A DNA stretch of 64,000 bases from an uncultured Bacteroidales bacterium. GTDB taxonomy: Bacteria > Bacteroidota > Bacteroidia > Bacteroidales > Muribaculaceae. Below, one piece after another: positions 22,600 to 31,563 of this stretch (position 1 is its first letter; each line of letters opens with the position of its first letter). The notes under the pieces are model-generated. The model was not told where the DNA came from and did not search any database. It saw only the letters and a program-made list of their open reading frames with translations. Made by a program: the position numbers and the translations under genes. The stretch covers positions 45,975 through 109,974 of the forward strand of contig CACZHT010000001.1 in NCBI GenBank assembly GCA_902781045.1, written 5' to 3'.

Positions 22600-25515
22600 A
22601 TGAAGAAACGAGTTTTATTGATTGCCGCGGGCGTGATGACCACAATAGTCCTCATCGCCGCCACGGTACAAACCCTGAATGTCCGGTTGGGCGAAGTCAT
22701 CTATCAGTATGCCTCCGACCAGGTGGGACGCATGGCACTGTCGAGCAACGGCACAGTGGCCACTATATTAAATAAGGTGTTCAACCTCAACGAGGTGGAT
22801 GAGATGTATCTTGATGAAACACCCGTAACCGACAATATGGTCTATGTCGACTATGACGGCACAACAGCTCAGGTGCGAGTGGCAGGCAACATAGCGCAAT
22901 ATATTGATGTCGTTGCCAGGGGTGCACATGTTGCCATCACGCAGAGCGAAACCTTTCCGGGCGATGACCTGGGTGAGATTACCTATGTGCTGAGTGGAAC
23001 GTCGACCAACGGCTCGTTCTGGATGGATGGTTCCTATAAGATGACCCTCGAACTGAACGGAGTCACGCTGACCAACCCCGACAGTGCGGCCATCAACATC
23101 CGCGACGGCAAGCGCATCGGTGTGACGCTGGTCGACGGGACGACCAATAGCCTGGCAGACGGTGCCAACGGCACGCAGAAGGGCTGCTTCGCCGTCAAGG
23201 GCCATGCCGAATTTACCGGCGGCGGCTCGCTCACTATCACAGGCAACTCGAGCCACGCTTTCTGGGGCAAGGAGTATGTGCAGTTCAAGAAGAAGCTCAC
23301 CGGCTCAATCACGGTCAACAAGGCCGTGGGCGACGGTTTCAATGTCAACCAGTACATCGAGATGAACGGCGGCACCATCACCATCAGTGGTGTGGGCGAC
23401 GACGGCATGCAGCTGAGCCAGAGCACCGACGATGCCGGCACAGTAGAGGATGATGCGGAGAACACGGGCGTGTTCACGATGAAAGGCGGAACGCTCAACA
23501 TCACTACTACTGCCTCGGGTGCCAAGGGCATCAAGGCAGCGGGCGACTATGTGATGAGCGGCGGCACGGTGACGGTCAACCAGACGGGCGGCTACACCTA
23601 CGACGGCACCGACGCCAGCTATGTTTGCGGCGTGAAAGTGGGTGGCAACATCAGCATCACCGGCGGCACGGTCAACATCACCAGCACCGCCGATGGCGGC
23701 CGTGGCCTGGGAGCTGACGGCACCATCACCATCGACCAGAGCAGTGCCACGACCAACATCGACATCAAGGCCAACGGTGCCGGCGGCGTGCTGGACCAGA
23801 ATGCTGAGCCCGGCACTGGCGGAAGCACGACCACAGGTTCATACAAGGTATATGTTAATCTACCCACTAGTGGTGGCTATGGTGGTGGCAATCCTTGGAC
23901 TAAAGTCTATCTCTATAAGAGCGATGGCACTAATTTAGGTCAATTGACCGACACTGTCACTCGGTCATCGGGCTATTCAACCCTAACATTCTATTATTAC
24001 GATTTTGGTCAGGCTACCACAGACAACTACTATTTTAAGGCCGATGACTATAATTCCAATAGATATGGGACATGTACTATTAGGTCTGCCGAGTTTGCAG
24101 GACCGTCAAGTGGTAGTGACGTATATTATAGCATCAGCAATAACTATACAGGTACAACAGCTAGAGTCTATCAGATTACGAATGTAACCTCGACCTATGG
24201 CGGCACGAGCGAGTCGACCGAGGACAGCGGCGACACGTATAACGCATCGGGTCTGAAGGCCGACGGCAACATCACCATCGGTGGTGGCACAATCACCATT
24301 GCCAACAGCGGCGCGATGAGCAAGAGCATCAAGACCAAGGCCACAGCCACCATCAATGGCGGCACCATAACCCTGACACCTAGTGGCGCAATGAAGGTTA
24401 CCACGCTCAATGGCGTGACCGACGCTTCGTACAGCACTGGTGTCAAAGCCGTCGACTTTGTGATGAACGGCGGCTCTCTCACCATCAACGCATCGGGAAC
24501 AGCCGGAAAGGGCATTTCAGCTACAGGCATCATCACCAATGGCGGCACCATCGACATCATCAACACCGGTGCTCCACAGTCCAGCTCGGCAGGTGACTAC
24601 TACACCGCTAAAGGTATGAAGGCCGATGGCAACATGGCACTCAATGCCGGCGACATCACCATCAAGATGACAGGCAATGGCGGCAAATGCATCAAGGTCA
24701 ATGGGGCATATACCCAGGGTACCAGTGCAACGAGCGGACCCACCCTGACGGTGAGCACCACAGGAACCGCTGCCGGTACTAGTTCCGGCGGTGGCTGGGG
24801 ACCTGGTGGTGGCAGCAGTGTCAGTGGTTCGGCCAAGGGTATCAAGGTGACAGGCGACCTTACCATCAATGGCGGCACTGTCAAGGTGAGTGCTACTGGC
24901 GGCGAAGGTAGCGAGGGCATCGAGAGCAAGTCAGTCATGACCATCAACGGCGGCTACGTAGAGTGCAACACCTATGACGATGCTCTGAACAGTGCTTCGC
25001 ACATGTATATCAAAGGCGGCTATGTCTACGCTGTGGCCACCAACAACGATGCCATCGACAGCAACGGCAATATGTATCTGAGTGGTGGAATGGTGTTCTG
25101 CTGCGGCAGCGAGGAGGGCCTGGATGCCAACAGCGAGGGAGGCTACAAGGCATATATCCAAAGTGGTGCAAACCTTGCGGCAATCGGCCGGAGCATGGGC
25201 GCAATCGAAAGCGGTGCATCCATCAGCCAGACATGCTATCAGACAACAGCCAGCTCCAGCACATGGTATGCTCTGTATAACGGCAGTACAGTTGTTGCAG
25301 CATTCCAGACACCCACCTTGAGTAGTAGTGGTGGTGGGTATGGCCCTGGCGGCGGTGGCGGCAGCAACACCATGGTGGTCACCTCGCCATCGTGCAAGCT
25401 CTATAGTGGCGTCACCGGTAGCGGCACGTCTTTCTGGAGCGGCAAGGGTTATAGCAACGCCAGCGGTGGCTCATCAGTGTCTCTCTCAACCTACTCTGGT
25501 GGCGGCTGGTGGTGA
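22600..25515 (+). CDS. Large exported beta-helix protein (Cthe_2159-type carbohydrate-binding)
   Basis: 971 residues. Signal sequence MKKRVLLIAAGVMTTIVLIAATVQTL; I chose this ATG because upstream codons give no signal peptide. The body repeats MNGGTITISGVGDDG, MKGGTLNITTTASGAKGIKA, INGGTVKVSATGGEGSEGIESK and similar, each about 20-25 residues with GG[ST]-rich turns, the pattern of right-handed beta-helix proteins annotated as carbohydrate-binding Cthe_2159-like (PF14262). Related proteins bind pectin-type polymers. A stretch at about residues 410-530 breaks the repeat and looks like an inserted domain. The C-terminus is Gly/Ser-rich (YGPGGGGGSN, SVSLSTYSGGGWW) and lacks a clear sorting signal. 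Probably an adhesin or polysaccharide binder. Confidence 0.75.
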   Translation: MKKRVLLIAAGVMTTIVLIAATVQTLNVRLGEVIYQYASDQVGRMALSSNGTVATILNKVFNLNEVDEMYLDETPVTDNMVYVDYDGTTAQVRVAGNIAQYIDVVARGAHVAITQSETFPGDDLGEITYVLSGTSTNGSFWMDGSYKMTLELNGVTLTNPDSAAINIRDGKRIGVTLVDGTTNSLADGANGTQKGCFAVKGHAEFTGGGSLTITGNSSHAFWGKEYVQFKKKLTGSITVNKAVGDGFNVNQYIEMNGGTITISGVGDDGMQLSQSTDDAGTVEDDAENTGVFTMKGGTLNITTTASGAKGIKAAGDYVMSGGTVTVNQTGGYTYDGTDASYVCGVKVGGNISITGGTVNITSTADGGRGLGADGTITIDQSSATTNIDIKANGAGGVLDQNAEPGTGGSTTTGSYKVYVNLPTSGGYGGGNPWTKVYLYKSDGTNLGQLTDTVTRSSGYSTLTFYYYDFGQATTDNYYFKADDYNSNRYGTCTIRSAEFAGPSSGSDVYYSISNNYTGTTARVYQITNVTSTYGGTSESTEDSGDTYNASGLKADGNITIGGGTITIANSGAMSKSIKTKATATINGGTITLTPSGAMKVTTLNGVTDASYSTGVKAVDFVMNGGSLTINASGTAGKGISATGIITNGGTIDIINTGAPQSSSAGDYYTAKGMKADGNMALNAGDITIKMTGNGGKCIKVNGAYTQGTSATSGPTLTVSTTGTAAGTSSGGGWGPGGGSSVSGSAKGIKVTGDLTINGGTVKVSATGGEGSEGIESKSVMTINGGYVECNTYDDALNSASHMYIKGGYVYAVATNNDAIDSNGNMYLSGGMVFCCGSEEGLDANSEGGYKAYIQSGANLAAIGRSMGAIESGASISQTCYQTTASSSTWYALYNGSTVVAAFQTPTLSSSGGGYGPGGGGGSNTMVVTSPSCKLYSGVTGSGTSFWSGKGYSNASGGSSVSLSTYSGGGWW

Positions 25516-25550
25516 TTTAGCACACTCTCTGTCATTAGATTCATAAGCTT

Positions 25551-25587
25551 AATAGGCCGTTGCTTTGCAGTGCAACGGCCTATTTTT
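25551..25587 (+). terminator. Terminator after the beta-helix gene
   Basis: AATAGGCCGTTGC (25551-25563) and GCAACGGCCTATT (25572-25584) are exact 13-base arms, followed by TTT; the A-rich left edge allows use on the minus strand too. Confidence 0.88.
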
Positions 25588-25692
25588 GTCCAAGTCTTGC
25601 AAGTCAGCTTTCCCCTTTCTAAGATAGCGACAAGGCCAGTGCTCTTGTCCCAGTCTTCGACCCGCATGGCGCACAACAGTGTTGTTGGCGCA

Positions 25693-26733
25693 TCATGAGT
25701 TATGCGCTGTGTTGAAAGCGTTCCAACCCTGGGCACGGATTTCCAACTCCTGGTTGTCACGACTGACGAGATAGGCACCGAGTTCGGGCTTTGTGACGCG
25801 CCCGATGAGGTGGGCGGTCTTCATCTGTTGTACCTTCTCGTGGTCGGTCAGTGGCACAGTGAACAGCAACTCGTAATCTTCGCCACCGTTCATGGCTGCC
25901 GTCACCAGGTTCATGTTGAATTCCTCGGCCTGTATGGCGGTCTGGTAGTCGATGGGGATGCGGTCCTCATAGACCCGGCATCCCACACCCGAGGCCTTGC
26001 AGATGTGCAGCAGCTCGCTCGACAGTCCGTCGCTGACATCCATCATTGCTGTGGGTCTGATGCCCAGTTCATGCAGCTCGGCGATGACATCGCGCCGTGC
26101 CTCAGGCTTGAGTTGCCGCTCCAACAGATACTCCTTGCCGGCAAAGTCGGGCTGGAACGAGTCGTCCTTTAGCCCCTCGGCTACCTGGCGCTCGCGTTCG
26201 AGCAGCTGCAAACCCATATAGGCCGCCCCCAGGTCGCCGCTGACGCAAATCAGGTCGGTGTCGCGGGCACCATTGCGATAGACGACATCGGCAGGGTCGG
26301 CCTCACCGATGGCAGTGACACTGATGAGCAGTCCGGTCACACTAGCGCTCGTGTCGCCACCCACCAGATCAACGCCATACTCCTGGCAGGCCAGACGTAT
26401 GCCACTGTACAACTCCTCAATGTGCTCGAGGGTGAAGCGCTTGCTGATGCCCAGACTCACAGTCACCTGCCGTGGTGTGCCGTTCATGGCATAGACATCG
26501 CTCAAGTTGACCACGATGGCTTTATAGCCCAGGTGCTTGAGCGGCACATAGCGCAAGTCGAAGTGTATCCCCTCGAGCAACAGGTCGGTGGTGATGAGTG
26601 TGCGCTTGTCGCCAAAGCTCATCACGGCACAGTCATCACCCACGCCGCGCAACGTACTCTCGTTCTTGCTCACAAAGTCTCTGGTGAGATGGTCAATCAA
26701 GCCAAACTCACCCAGTGTGGATATTTCAGTCAT
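25693..26733 (-). CDS. thiL: Thiamine-monophosphate kinase
   Basis: 346 residues. Family marks in order: GVGDDCAVM, the metal/ATP site LITTDLLLEGIHFDL, DVYAMNGTPRQVTVSLG, LVGGDTSAS and MMDVSDGLSSEL. ThiL phosphorylates thiamine monophosphate to the diphosphate cofactor in the cytoplasm. It is downstream of lpxK with a 3-base gap, so the two are co-transcribed although their pathways differ. Full length. Confidence 0.95.
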   Translation of the reverse strand: MTEISTLGEFGLIDHLTRDFVSKNESTLRGVGDDCAVMSFGDKRTLITTDLLLEGIHFDLRYVPLKHLGYKAIVVNLSDVYAMNGTPRQVTVSLGISKRFTLEHIEELYSGIRLACQEYGVDLVGGDTSASVTGLLISVTAIGEADPADVVYRNGARDTDLICVSGDLGAAYMGLQLLERERQVAEGLKDDSFQPDFAGKEYLLERQLKPEARRDVIAELHELGIRPTAMMDVSDGLSSELLHICKASGVGCRVYEDRIPIDYQTAIQAEEFNMNLVTAAMNGGEDYELLFTVPLTDHEKVQQMKTAHLIGRVTKPELGAYLVSRDNQELEIRAQGWNAFNTAHNS

Positions 26734-26736
26734 TGT

Positions 26737-27822
26737 TTATTCTTCGATTTTCTTCATCAGGTGGGGAATGAACTCATGCCCCTCAGTCTCTAGTATGCCC
26801 ACGCGTATGGGTATATAATAGATAATGTCGCGCATCGTGGGCGGGTAATAGGGGTTATTGAGGATGCGCACCATGTCTTTCTCGGTGGTGATGATGAACT
26901 TGCGCTGTCCCTCCAGCCGGTCAAAGATGCTGAAGATGTCGGCGAAGTCCTTGCGTGTGAAATAGTGATGGTCGTCATAGTGCATGACCCTGACCTGCGC
27001 GGCAAACTGTCGCAGATATCTCACCAGCGGCTTGGCATTGGCAATGCCAGTGACACACAGCACCGTGTCCTCGGGTTGCAGCCACGACAGAGCGGCCAGC
27101 TGTGGGTTGGGCACGGGGAATACGGGCACCGGGTCGGCATAGCGGATGTTGCTGAAAAACAGTTCCTGGTAGGGGAACAGGTTAAGGTTCTCCTTCATGG
27201 CCCTGATGTCGACAGGCGAGAGGTCGCTCGGACACTTGGTCACCACCACCATGTCACAACTCACCAGCCTGTCCATCGGCTCTCGCAACTGCCCCAGCGG
27301 GAGCAGCCTGTCGTTGAACGGCGGGCGTGTGTAGTCGACCAGCACAATGTTGACCTTGGGCTTGACATAGCGGTGCTGGAAGGCATCGTCCAGAATAATC
27401 AAGTCGATGCCTGGGTCGATTTGCCGCATCTCGCGTATGCCCTTGCGCCGGTTCTCGCACACGGCCAATGTGATCAGCCCGTTGAACTTGTGGAAGATTT
27501 GGTAAGGCTCGTCACCGATGTCACGGGGCGAGAGCGAGTCGGTAGCGAGGATGAAGCCCTTGGTCTTTCGCTTGTATCCCCGGCTGAGCACACCAATCTT
27601 GTATCTCCGACACAGAGCCTCTATGATATACTCGACGTGTGGTGTCTTGCCCGTGCCCCCAACAGTGATATTGCCCACACTCACCACGGGCACATCGAAG
27701 CTCTCTTGCTTCAATATGCCCAGATTGAACGCCTGGTTGCGCAGCCACACCCCCGCGCCATAAATCCACGAGAACGGGGTCAGAATGGCATCGAGCACAG
27801 TCTTGCGCTGCTGCTTGTTCAA
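26737..27822 (-). CDS. lpxK: Tetraacyldisaccharide 4'-kinase
   Basis: 361 residues. An N-terminal membrane-proximal helix (ILTPFSWIYGAGVWLRNQAF) precedes the P-loop VGNITVGGTGKTPHVEY at about 48-64; VLSRGYKRKTKG and IILDDAFQHRYVK are the other LpxK signatures. It phosphorylates the lipid A disaccharide at the 4' position at the inner membrane, so the cell makes lipid A. First gene of a tight pair with thiL; sppA lies 79 bases upstream on the same strand. Confidence 0.95.
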   Translation of the reverse strand: MNKQQRKTVLDAILTPFSWIYGAGVWLRNQAFNLGILKQESFDVPVVSVGNITVGGTGKTPHVEYIIEALCRRYKIGVLSRGYKRKTKGFILATDSLSPRDIGDEPYQIFHKFNGLITLAVCENRRKGIREMRQIDPGIDLIILDDAFQHRYVKPKVNIVLVDYTRPPFNDRLLPLGQLREPMDRLVSCDMVVVTKCPSDLSPVDIRAMKENLNLFPYQELFFSNIRYADPVPVFPVPNPQLAALSWLQPEDTVLCVTGIANAKPLVRYLRQFAAQVRVMHYDDHHYFTRKDFADIFSIFDRLEGQRKFIITTEKDMVRILNNPYYPPTMRDIIYYIPIRVGILETEGHEFIPHLMKKIEE

Positions 27823-27901
27823 TATTTTGGTGAAATCAACGATGGCGTTATGAGTTGTGAGTTGTGAGTAATGAGTTGCAAGTCACGAGCGTAACTAATC
27901 A

Positions 27902-29698
27902 CTAGTAGAGTACGGTCTCGGGCATGAGGCAGAGGACGTGGTCGCGCCGGCCCATCTGCAGCAGTGCCTTGTGCCAGTCGTAGAGCATGCCCATCTCGCC
28001 TTGCAGCTTCAGCTCATATTGCGATGCCATCATCTGATTGAGCATCGAGCGCCAGTCGGTCGACAGGGCGGGATAGTTCTGCGTCTTGATGTCCTTCTTC
28101 ATGCCGACCTTCTGTCCCACCCAGTTGATGGCGGCCTGCAGGTCGCCCAGCTCGTCGACCAGTCCTATCTTGAGGGCAGTCATGCCGTCCCACACGCGCC
28201 CCTCGGCAATCTGCTTGATGCTGTCCTGGGTCACGTGGCGTCCCTGGGCACACCGCTTGGTGAACAGGTCGTAGCCATTGTTGATCATTCGCTGCATGGC
28301 ATTGCGCTGCGCCGGTGTCATGCGCTTGGTCATGATGCCGAAGTCGGAGTTCTCGTTGGTCTTGACCACTGCCATGTGCACACCCAACTTGTTCTCGGCC
28401 AAATCCTCATAACAGGGAATCATGCCGAAGATGCCGATTGAGCCAGTGATGGTCGTAGGCTCGGCAAACACTCGCTGCGCGCCACTGGAGATATAGTAGC
28501 CTCCAGATGCCGCATAGTCGCCCATGGACACAGCCAGCGGCTTGCCGGTTGCCTTGAAGTCCTCAAGGGCTTTCCATATCTGTTCGCTGGCAAACGCGCT
28601 TCCGCCCGGCGAATTGACACGCAGCACCAGTCCCTTGACATCATCATCCTCTTGCAGCTCCCTGATCTGCTTGACCATGTCCTCGCCCACGATACCGTCT
28701 GACGCGTTCATCGGTCCTCCCTCGCTGGTCTGCACAATTTCGCCCACGGCATAGAGCACAGCGATGTGGTCGCCACTGACGCTCTCCTCGACCTGCGTGG
28801 CATAGTCGGCGGGCTCGACCAGTCTCAGGTCATCGTCCTTGTCGAGCTTGGTGCGTGCCTTGAGTCGTGCCTCCATCTCGCTGGGAAAGCACACTCCATC
28901 CACCACCTTGCACTTGACCAGGCTGTCGGGCTGCAGAGTCACCATCATGCTGTCGGTGAGCTGGTTGAACATCGCAAGGTCGATCTTGCGGTCGGCGGCC
29001 ATCGAGTCGCGCATGCATTTCCAGATGCTGCCCATGTAGTGCTCGGTCTGCAGGCGGTTGGCCTCGGACATGTCTTCGAGCATATAAGGCTCGACCGCAC
29101 TCTTGAACGTGCCCACTCGGATAATCTGCATCTCAACACCCACCTTGTCGAGCAGCTTCTTGAAATAGGGCACAGCCGATGCCATGCCATGCACATCGAC
29201 GGCTCCCACGGGGTTGACAAAGATGCTGTCGGCAACGGTGGCCAGGTAGTAGTCGCCCTGCTCGATGCCCTCGTTGCCGTAAGCATATATCCACTTGCCG
29301 CTCTTCTTGAAATCCTTGAGCGCGCGGCGCAGGGCAAACCGTGTGGCCGGGGCCGCCGACGAGCCGTTGCACTCGATGTAGATGCCCTCAATCTTCTTGT
29401 CGGTCTTGGCCTTGTCGATAGCAGCGAGCAGGGTGTTCAACCCCACCGAGTTAGAGACGTTGCCTTGCGCCAGGTCGAGCATCGACATCTCGCCACCTCC
29501 CTCGCGCTCGGCAATCTCGCTGCTGAGGTCGAGGTGCAGTATCGAGCTTTTCTGCACGCTGGTCGCCGACTTGCCCATCGAGCTGCCAATGCTCATCAGG
29601 GCAATGCTGAACACGATGCTCATGAGCATGAACACCATCAGTGCCAGTGTGGTACCCACAAACGAGCCGCACACAATCAGTAAGAATTTCTTCATCAT
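27902..29698 (-). CDS. sppA: Signal peptide peptidase SppA, 67K type
   Basis: 598 residues. One N-terminal transmembrane helix (ALMVFMLMSIVFSIALMSI), then two tandem S49 peptidase domains, as in E. coli SppA. The general-base Lys is in RVGTFKSAVEPYM (first domain) and the nucleophile Ser in GDYAASGGYYISSGA (second domain). SppA degrades cleaved signal peptides in the membrane. Promoter box at 29785-29792; possibly the first gene of sppA-lpxK-thiL. Confidence 0.95.
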   Translation of the reverse strand: MMKKFLLIVCGSFVGTTLALMVFMLMSIVFSIALMSIGSSMGKSATSVQKSSILHLDLSSEIAEREGGGEMSMLDLAQGNVSNSVGLNTLLAAIDKAKTDKKIEGIYIECNGSSAAPATRFALRRALKDFKKSGKWIYAYGNEGIEQGDYYLATVADSIFVNPVGAVDVHGMASAVPYFKKLLDKVGVEMQIIRVGTFKSAVEPYMLEDMSEANRLQTEHYMGSIWKCMRDSMAADRKIDLAMFNQLTDSMMVTLQPDSLVKCKVVDGVCFPSEMEARLKARTKLDKDDDLRLVEPADYATQVEESVSGDHIAVLYAVGEIVQTSEGGPMNASDGIVGEDMVKQIRELQEDDDVKGLVLRVNSPGGSAFASEQIWKALEDFKATGKPLAVSMGDYAASGGYYISSGAQRVFAEPTTITGSIGIFGMIPCYEDLAENKLGVHMAVVKTNENSDFGIMTKRMTPAQRNAMQRMINNGYDLFTKRCAQGRHVTQDSIKQIAEGRVWDGMTALKIGLVDELGDLQAAINWVGQKVGMKKDIKTQNYPALSTDWRSMLNQMMASQYELKLQGEMGMLYDWHKALLQMGRRDHVLCLMPETVLY

Positions 29699-29784
29699 AG
29701 CGGTATACGCATTAAATTATTTGTAATCAAATCGTTACGTCAATCTTTCAAGCTCAAACTGAAAGACTGCCGCAAATAATCAAG

Positions 29785-29792
29785 CAAAGATA
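29785..29792 (-). promoter_or_regulatory. -7 box for sppA
   Basis: CAAAGATA on plus, TATCTTTG on minus, 87 bases before the start. Confidence 0.55.
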
Positions 29793-29803
29793 GTGAAAAC
29801 TTA

Positions 29804-30709
29804 TTAAACTGCACTTGTTTTGCTATATTTTTTTTGAAAAAAGTGCCAAGCCAGCACAATCAGTGCCGCAGTGGCCACCGCACTGACCAGAGCCAACAGC
29901 GGGAAACCGCCATCCTGCGGCACCCCCAGACGCTCCATCGCCTCACCGTCAATCCACCGGTTGTTGCCCATCCACTCCATGATCACCACCATGCCGTTGT
30001 TGAGTGTGTGCGCCAGAATGGGAATCCACAGGCATCGTGTCCACACCAGCAGATAGCCGAACCATGCTCCGAGCAACATGCGCGGCACGAAGCCCAGGAA
30101 CTGGAAATGGATGGCGCTGAACACAATGGCCACCACCCAGATGACCACATGGTCGCTCGCCCGGCCACGCCGCATGATGCCCATCAAAGCCCCGCGGAAG
30201 AAGAGTTCCTCGCTCACACCCGCCATCACTCCTACGACCACAAACGCCACGAGCATCTGCCCGAAAGTGTCGGCCGACAACAGTTCTCTGGTCATCTGCT
30301 CCATTACGGCCTCGGCCTGGCGCATGGCCCGCTCCAGAGCCGCCATGCCGGCGGGCAGATGCAGGTTCTGATTCCAGTCGACCACCCAGTTCATCGCCGG
30401 CAGCGACACGCACCACACCGCCACCACCAACACGATGGCCTGCCACTGTGGCACACAGTCAACCTGCAGAAACCGCCATGGCTGCCGGTAGCAGATTAGC
30501 GCCAGCAAGATGGCGGGCAGGATAAACACCAGGATGTCCTGCAACACCACACCCCACATGAAGTTAGCCTTGGCGGCTGTAAGCAGAAAAGTCGCCACTC
30601 CGGTCACCATCGTTCCAGCCAGTGCCAGTGCCAACAAGATGAGCACCCGCACCGCGTTAGTCGTGTTCTGTCTCGGTTCTACCATAATCATTTCTTTAAA
30701 ACTACCCAT
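29804..30709 (-). CDS. CPBP-family intramembrane metalloprotease
   Basis: 301 residues with about eight hydrophobic segments. The family motifs are GVSEELFFRGALMG (EExxxR), then FSAIHFQFLGF and LAHTLNNGMVV, which supply the Glu and His ligands of a Rce1-like metal site in the membrane. Members cleave peptides or help in bacteriocin processing and immunity; this one has no such neighbour. Alternative Met starts at residues 7 and 9 are possible, since MGSFKE is not hydrophobic. Confidence 0.9.
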   Translation of the reverse strand: MGSFKEMIMVEPRQNTTNAVRVLILLALALAGTMVTGVATFLLTAAKANFMWGVVLQDILVFILPAILLALICYRQPWRFLQVDCVPQWQAIVLVVAVWCVSLPAMNWVVDWNQNLHLPAGMAALERAMRQAEAVMEQMTRELLSADTFGQMLVAFVVVGVMAGVSEELFFRGALMGIMRRGRASDHVVIWVVAIVFSAIHFQFLGFVPRMLLGAWFGYLLVWTRCLWIPILAHTLNNGMVVIMEWMGNNRWIDGEAMERLGVPQDGGFPLLALVSAVATAALIVLAWHFFQKKYSKTSAV

Positions 30710-30725
30710 TGCGTTTTTTGCCCCA

Positions 30726-30733
30726 CAAAATTA
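30726..30733 (-). promoter_or_regulatory. -7 box for the CPBP protease gene
   Basis: CAAAATTA on plus, TAATTTTG on minus, 17 bases before the most upstream start. Confidence 0.5.
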
Positions 30734-30870
30734 GGAAATATCCGCCAAACAGAGGCAACAATTATGGTTTTTTTGTCATCGCGGTTGGTGTTCGGTGTCG
30801 CTTTAGCGCATTTTGCTTGATGTTTTATTTGATTTTTGGCAAAATGTTTGGTAGTTATTGAGACATTTCG

Positions 30871-30878
30871 TAAATTTG
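30871..30878 (+). promoter_or_regulatory. -7 box for the DUF4251 gene
   Basis: TAAATTTG followed by CAC, 30 bases before the chosen ATG; it supports the downstream start. Confidence 0.6.
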
Positions 30879-30907
30879 CACCCTTGAAACCGAAATTGAT
30901 AGAAAAA

Positions 30908-31519
30908 ATGAAAAAGTCATGTTTCGTTCTCTTGTTACTGTGCGCCTTGTGTGCACAGGCACAAGTGACCGATGACATCTATGCCACCAAGCAGGGCGAT
31001 GATGTCCAACTGTCGGTCATCACACCGGCCAAGCCCGACAAAGCCACCAAGCAAGAGCAGAAAGCCCGCGAGAAGCGCCTCAAAGAGCGCGTCGACTCGC
31101 TGGGTCACGCCAAGGCTGGAGCAGCGCTTGAGCGCGGCTACTGGGTCATCCTGGCCGACCGCATCAGTGTGGGCTACACGGGCTACACAGCTTCGGGTCT
31201 GAACGGCAACAGCAACTTCATCTTTCAGCAGGCAGGCGAGGGCATGGTGCAGACAGCCTTCAACCAGGCCAGCCCCGGCCTGAACGGCATGGGTGGCATG
31301 ACCCTGCAGGGCAATGTGAGCGGTGCCAGGATGAGGGTCGACAAGAAGGGCAACATCCGCTACACCTACAGCATGACGGGCGAGGACATCAGTGCCCAGA
31401 TTGACATCACGGTGTATGCCGGCACCGACTATGCCCAGGCCATTGTCGAGCCCACGTTCAGCGGTCCGCGCTTGACCATCAACGGGCGGCTGCTGCCTTA
31501 TATCCGCCCCCGGCATTGA
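30908..31519 (+). CDS. DUF4251 family exported protein
   Basis: 203 residues starting MKKSCFVLLLLCALCAQAQ, a clean signal peptide; the upstream Met at 30836 precedes the promoter box. After a charged linker (KATKQEQKAREKRLKER) comes the DUF4251 beta domain: WVILADRISVGYTGY, NSNFIFQQAGEGMVQ, MTLQGNVSGARMRVDKKGN and a closing PTFSGPRLTINGRL. The family is Bacteroidetes-specific and of unknown role, probably periplasmic or outer-membrane associated. Confidence 0.88.
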   Translation: MKKSCFVLLLLCALCAQAQVTDDIYATKQGDDVQLSVITPAKPDKATKQEQKAREKRLKERVDSLGHAKAGAALERGYWVILADRISVGYTGYTASGLNGNSNFIFQQAGEGMVQTAFNQASPGLNGMGGMTLQGNVSGARMRVDKKGNIRYTYSMTGEDISAQIDITVYAGTDYAQAIVEPTFSGPRLTINGRLLPYIRPRH

Positions 31520-31563
31520 TTAGAGATTTTGTATTTAATCATATACATACACAACATTCGCTT

